From Candidatus Methanoplasma sp. (lineage in GTDB: Archaea > Thermoplasmatota > Thermoplasmata > Methanomassiliicoccales > Methanomethylophilaceae), in NCBI GenBank assembly GCA_031254265.1, contig JAIRUV010000124.1, positions 1 to 5,694 of the forward strand: DNA of 5,694 nucleotides. Reading direction: 5' to 3'. The stretch's first letter is position 1; each line of letters opens with the position of its first letter. Positions 4,803 to 5,694 of this stretch are shown in pieces. The notes under the pieces are model-generated. The model saw only the letters and a program-made list of their open reading frames with translations. It was not told the origin of the DNA and searched no databases. The position numbers were made by a program, and so were the translations under genes.

Positions 4803-5694
4803 TCTATGACTTCCCTGCCATTGTTCTTGTATATTGCGTATTCTATCGAATCCACCAAGGCGTCCAGGCTCGCTTCGATGACGTTCTCTGACACGCCGAC
4901 GGTGGTCCAGCTGCGCTTTCCGTCCGTCGATCTTATCAGGACCCTCACGGACGCCGCTGTGGCCGATCTTTCATCCAGTACACGCACTTTGTAATCTGTC
5001 AACCTTATATGGTCTGTTATCGGGAACAGTTTGGAGAGCGCTTTCCTCAGGGCATTGTCCAATGCGTTGACCGGACCGTCGCCGTTCGCGGCGGTGTGTT
5101 CCTCGTTCCCCTCTGAGTCTGTGACCTTGACGCTCGCCTCGGAGGTCAGTTTGTCTCCCACGTTGTCTATGAACACCCGGAATCCGGTGACCCTGAACGG
5201 ACTCTTCATATCCTCTTTGAACCTTCTGACCAGAAGTTCGAAGCTTGCGTCCGCCCCCTCGAACTGGTACCCTTCAGCTTCAAGGGCCTTGATCCTGTCT
5301 ATTATTGTCTTGCTCTCTTCAGAATCCACGGCTATACCCAGGTCCTTGAGCTTCTCGGATATGCTGGCCCTTCCGGCCATATCGGATATCAATATCCTGC
5401 GCTTGTTGCCCACCAGCCCCGGCTCTATGTGTTCGTACGTTCTAGGATCCTTTGCGATCGCTGACACATGTATGCCGCCTTTGTGTGCGAACGCTTTCTC
5501 TCCGACATAAGGCATGCCGGGGCTCGGAGCGAGATTGGCCGTCTCCGAAACGAACATAGAGAGCTCAGTAAGCCGGCCCATATCTTTCACGTTGAGCTCG
5601 TATTCCATTTTGAGCGCGAGGTCCGCCATTATCGAACAGAGGTTGGCATTGCCGCACCTCTCGCCTATCCCGTTTATCGTGCCCTGAACCATCC
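4799..5694 (-). CDS. cimA: Citramalate synthase CimA, C-terminal part (5' end beyond the window)
   Basis: The frame runs open through the right edge; the ATG at 5692 is internal because the matched family has about 230 further residues upstream, including the catalytic barrel with its HxH metal site. Residues counted from that ATG begin with VQGTINGIGERCGNANLCS (2-20), a hallmark of the citramalate synthase branch of the alpha-isopropylmalate synthase family. AFAHKGGIHVSAIAKDPRTYEHI (67-89) and VGNKRRILISDMAGRASI (94-111) follow. Residues about 165-297 form the LeuA-type allosteric domain, which binds the end product, normally isoleucine. The enzyme condenses pyruvate with acetyl-CoA to (R)-citramalate, the first step of threonine-independent isoleucine synthesis, common in methanogens. 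The stop overlaps the next start by four bases. 2-Isopropylmalate or homocitrate synthase is less likely given the GERCGNANLCS motif and the match across the C-terminal half. Confidence 0.92.
   Translation of the reverse strand, partial: MVQGTINGIGERCGNANLCSIMADLALKMEYELNVKDMGRLTELSMFVSETANLAPSPGMPYVGEKAFAHKGGIHVSAIAKDPRTYEHIEPGLVGNKRRILISDMAGRASISEKLKDLGIAVDSEESKTIIDRIKALEAEGYQFEGADASFELLVRRFKEDMKSPFRVTGFRVFIDNVGDKLTSEASVKVTDSEGNEEHTAANGDGPVNALDNALRKALSKLFPITDHIRLTDYKVRVLDERSATAASVRVLIRSTDGKRSWTTVGVSENVIEASLDALVDSIEYAIYKNNGREVIE

Noticed and set aside
5031..5510. A 159-codon plus-strand frame, with similar shorter ones at 4390-4737 and 4806-4994
   Set aside because: These are antisense to cimA, the ACT gene and the UPF0210 5' end; their Ser-rich composition is typical of antisense frames.

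Overview
The window looks like chromosomal DNA of a euryarchaeon, most likely a methanogen-related Thermoplasmata lineage such as the Methanomassiliicoccales. The archaeal assignment rests on directly visible features: two tRNA genes with introns of the bulge-helix-bulge (BHB) class, a tRNA-Trp intron carrying a box C/D guide RNA, a gene for the tiny ribosomal protein eL41, and TATA-type promoter boxes about 25-30 bases upstream of RNA and gene starts. The lineage is an inference. All seven recognisable genes end in TGA.

Left part, plus strand (1-2374): the 3' portion of a chelatase-type protein (degenerate AAA+ domain, acidic linker, von Willebrand A domain) enters from the left edge. It is followed by a six-helix membrane protein of unknown function with its own TATA box and no convincing ribosome binding site.

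Centre, plus strand (2394-2925): a compact RNA and ribosome cluster. One promoter stands before tRNA-Arg(UCU), then come the 35-codon eL41 gene, tRNA-Trp(CCA) and a hairpin plus T-rich tract. No second promoter is obvious inside, so the three genes are probably one transcript. The tRNA-Arg gene has a 24-base intron inside its T loop, flanked by a textbook BHB motif; its removal restores a standard TTCGAAT T loop. The tRNA-Trp gene has an intron of about 95 bases at 37/38. Its box C/D RNA carries an 11-base guide perfectly complementary to the anticodon region and aimed at C34.

Right part, minus strand (5694 down to 2955): a tightly packed operon runs from citramalate synthase (cimA, 5' end outside the window) through a small ACT-domain protein (4-base overlap) to a UPF0210/DUF711 protein (6-base gap). 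Beyond it lies a 27-codon single-helix membrane protein with a strong Shine-Dalgarno sequence, followed by a hairpin and a T run. CimA makes citramalate for isoleucine synthesis from pyruvate and acetyl-CoA. The ACT/UPF0210 pair is a widely conserved couple of unsettled function, and coupling to cimA suggests an amino-acid-responsive role.

No defence system, mobile element or CRISPR array is visible. The most unusual content is the tRNA region, with the T-loop intron first.
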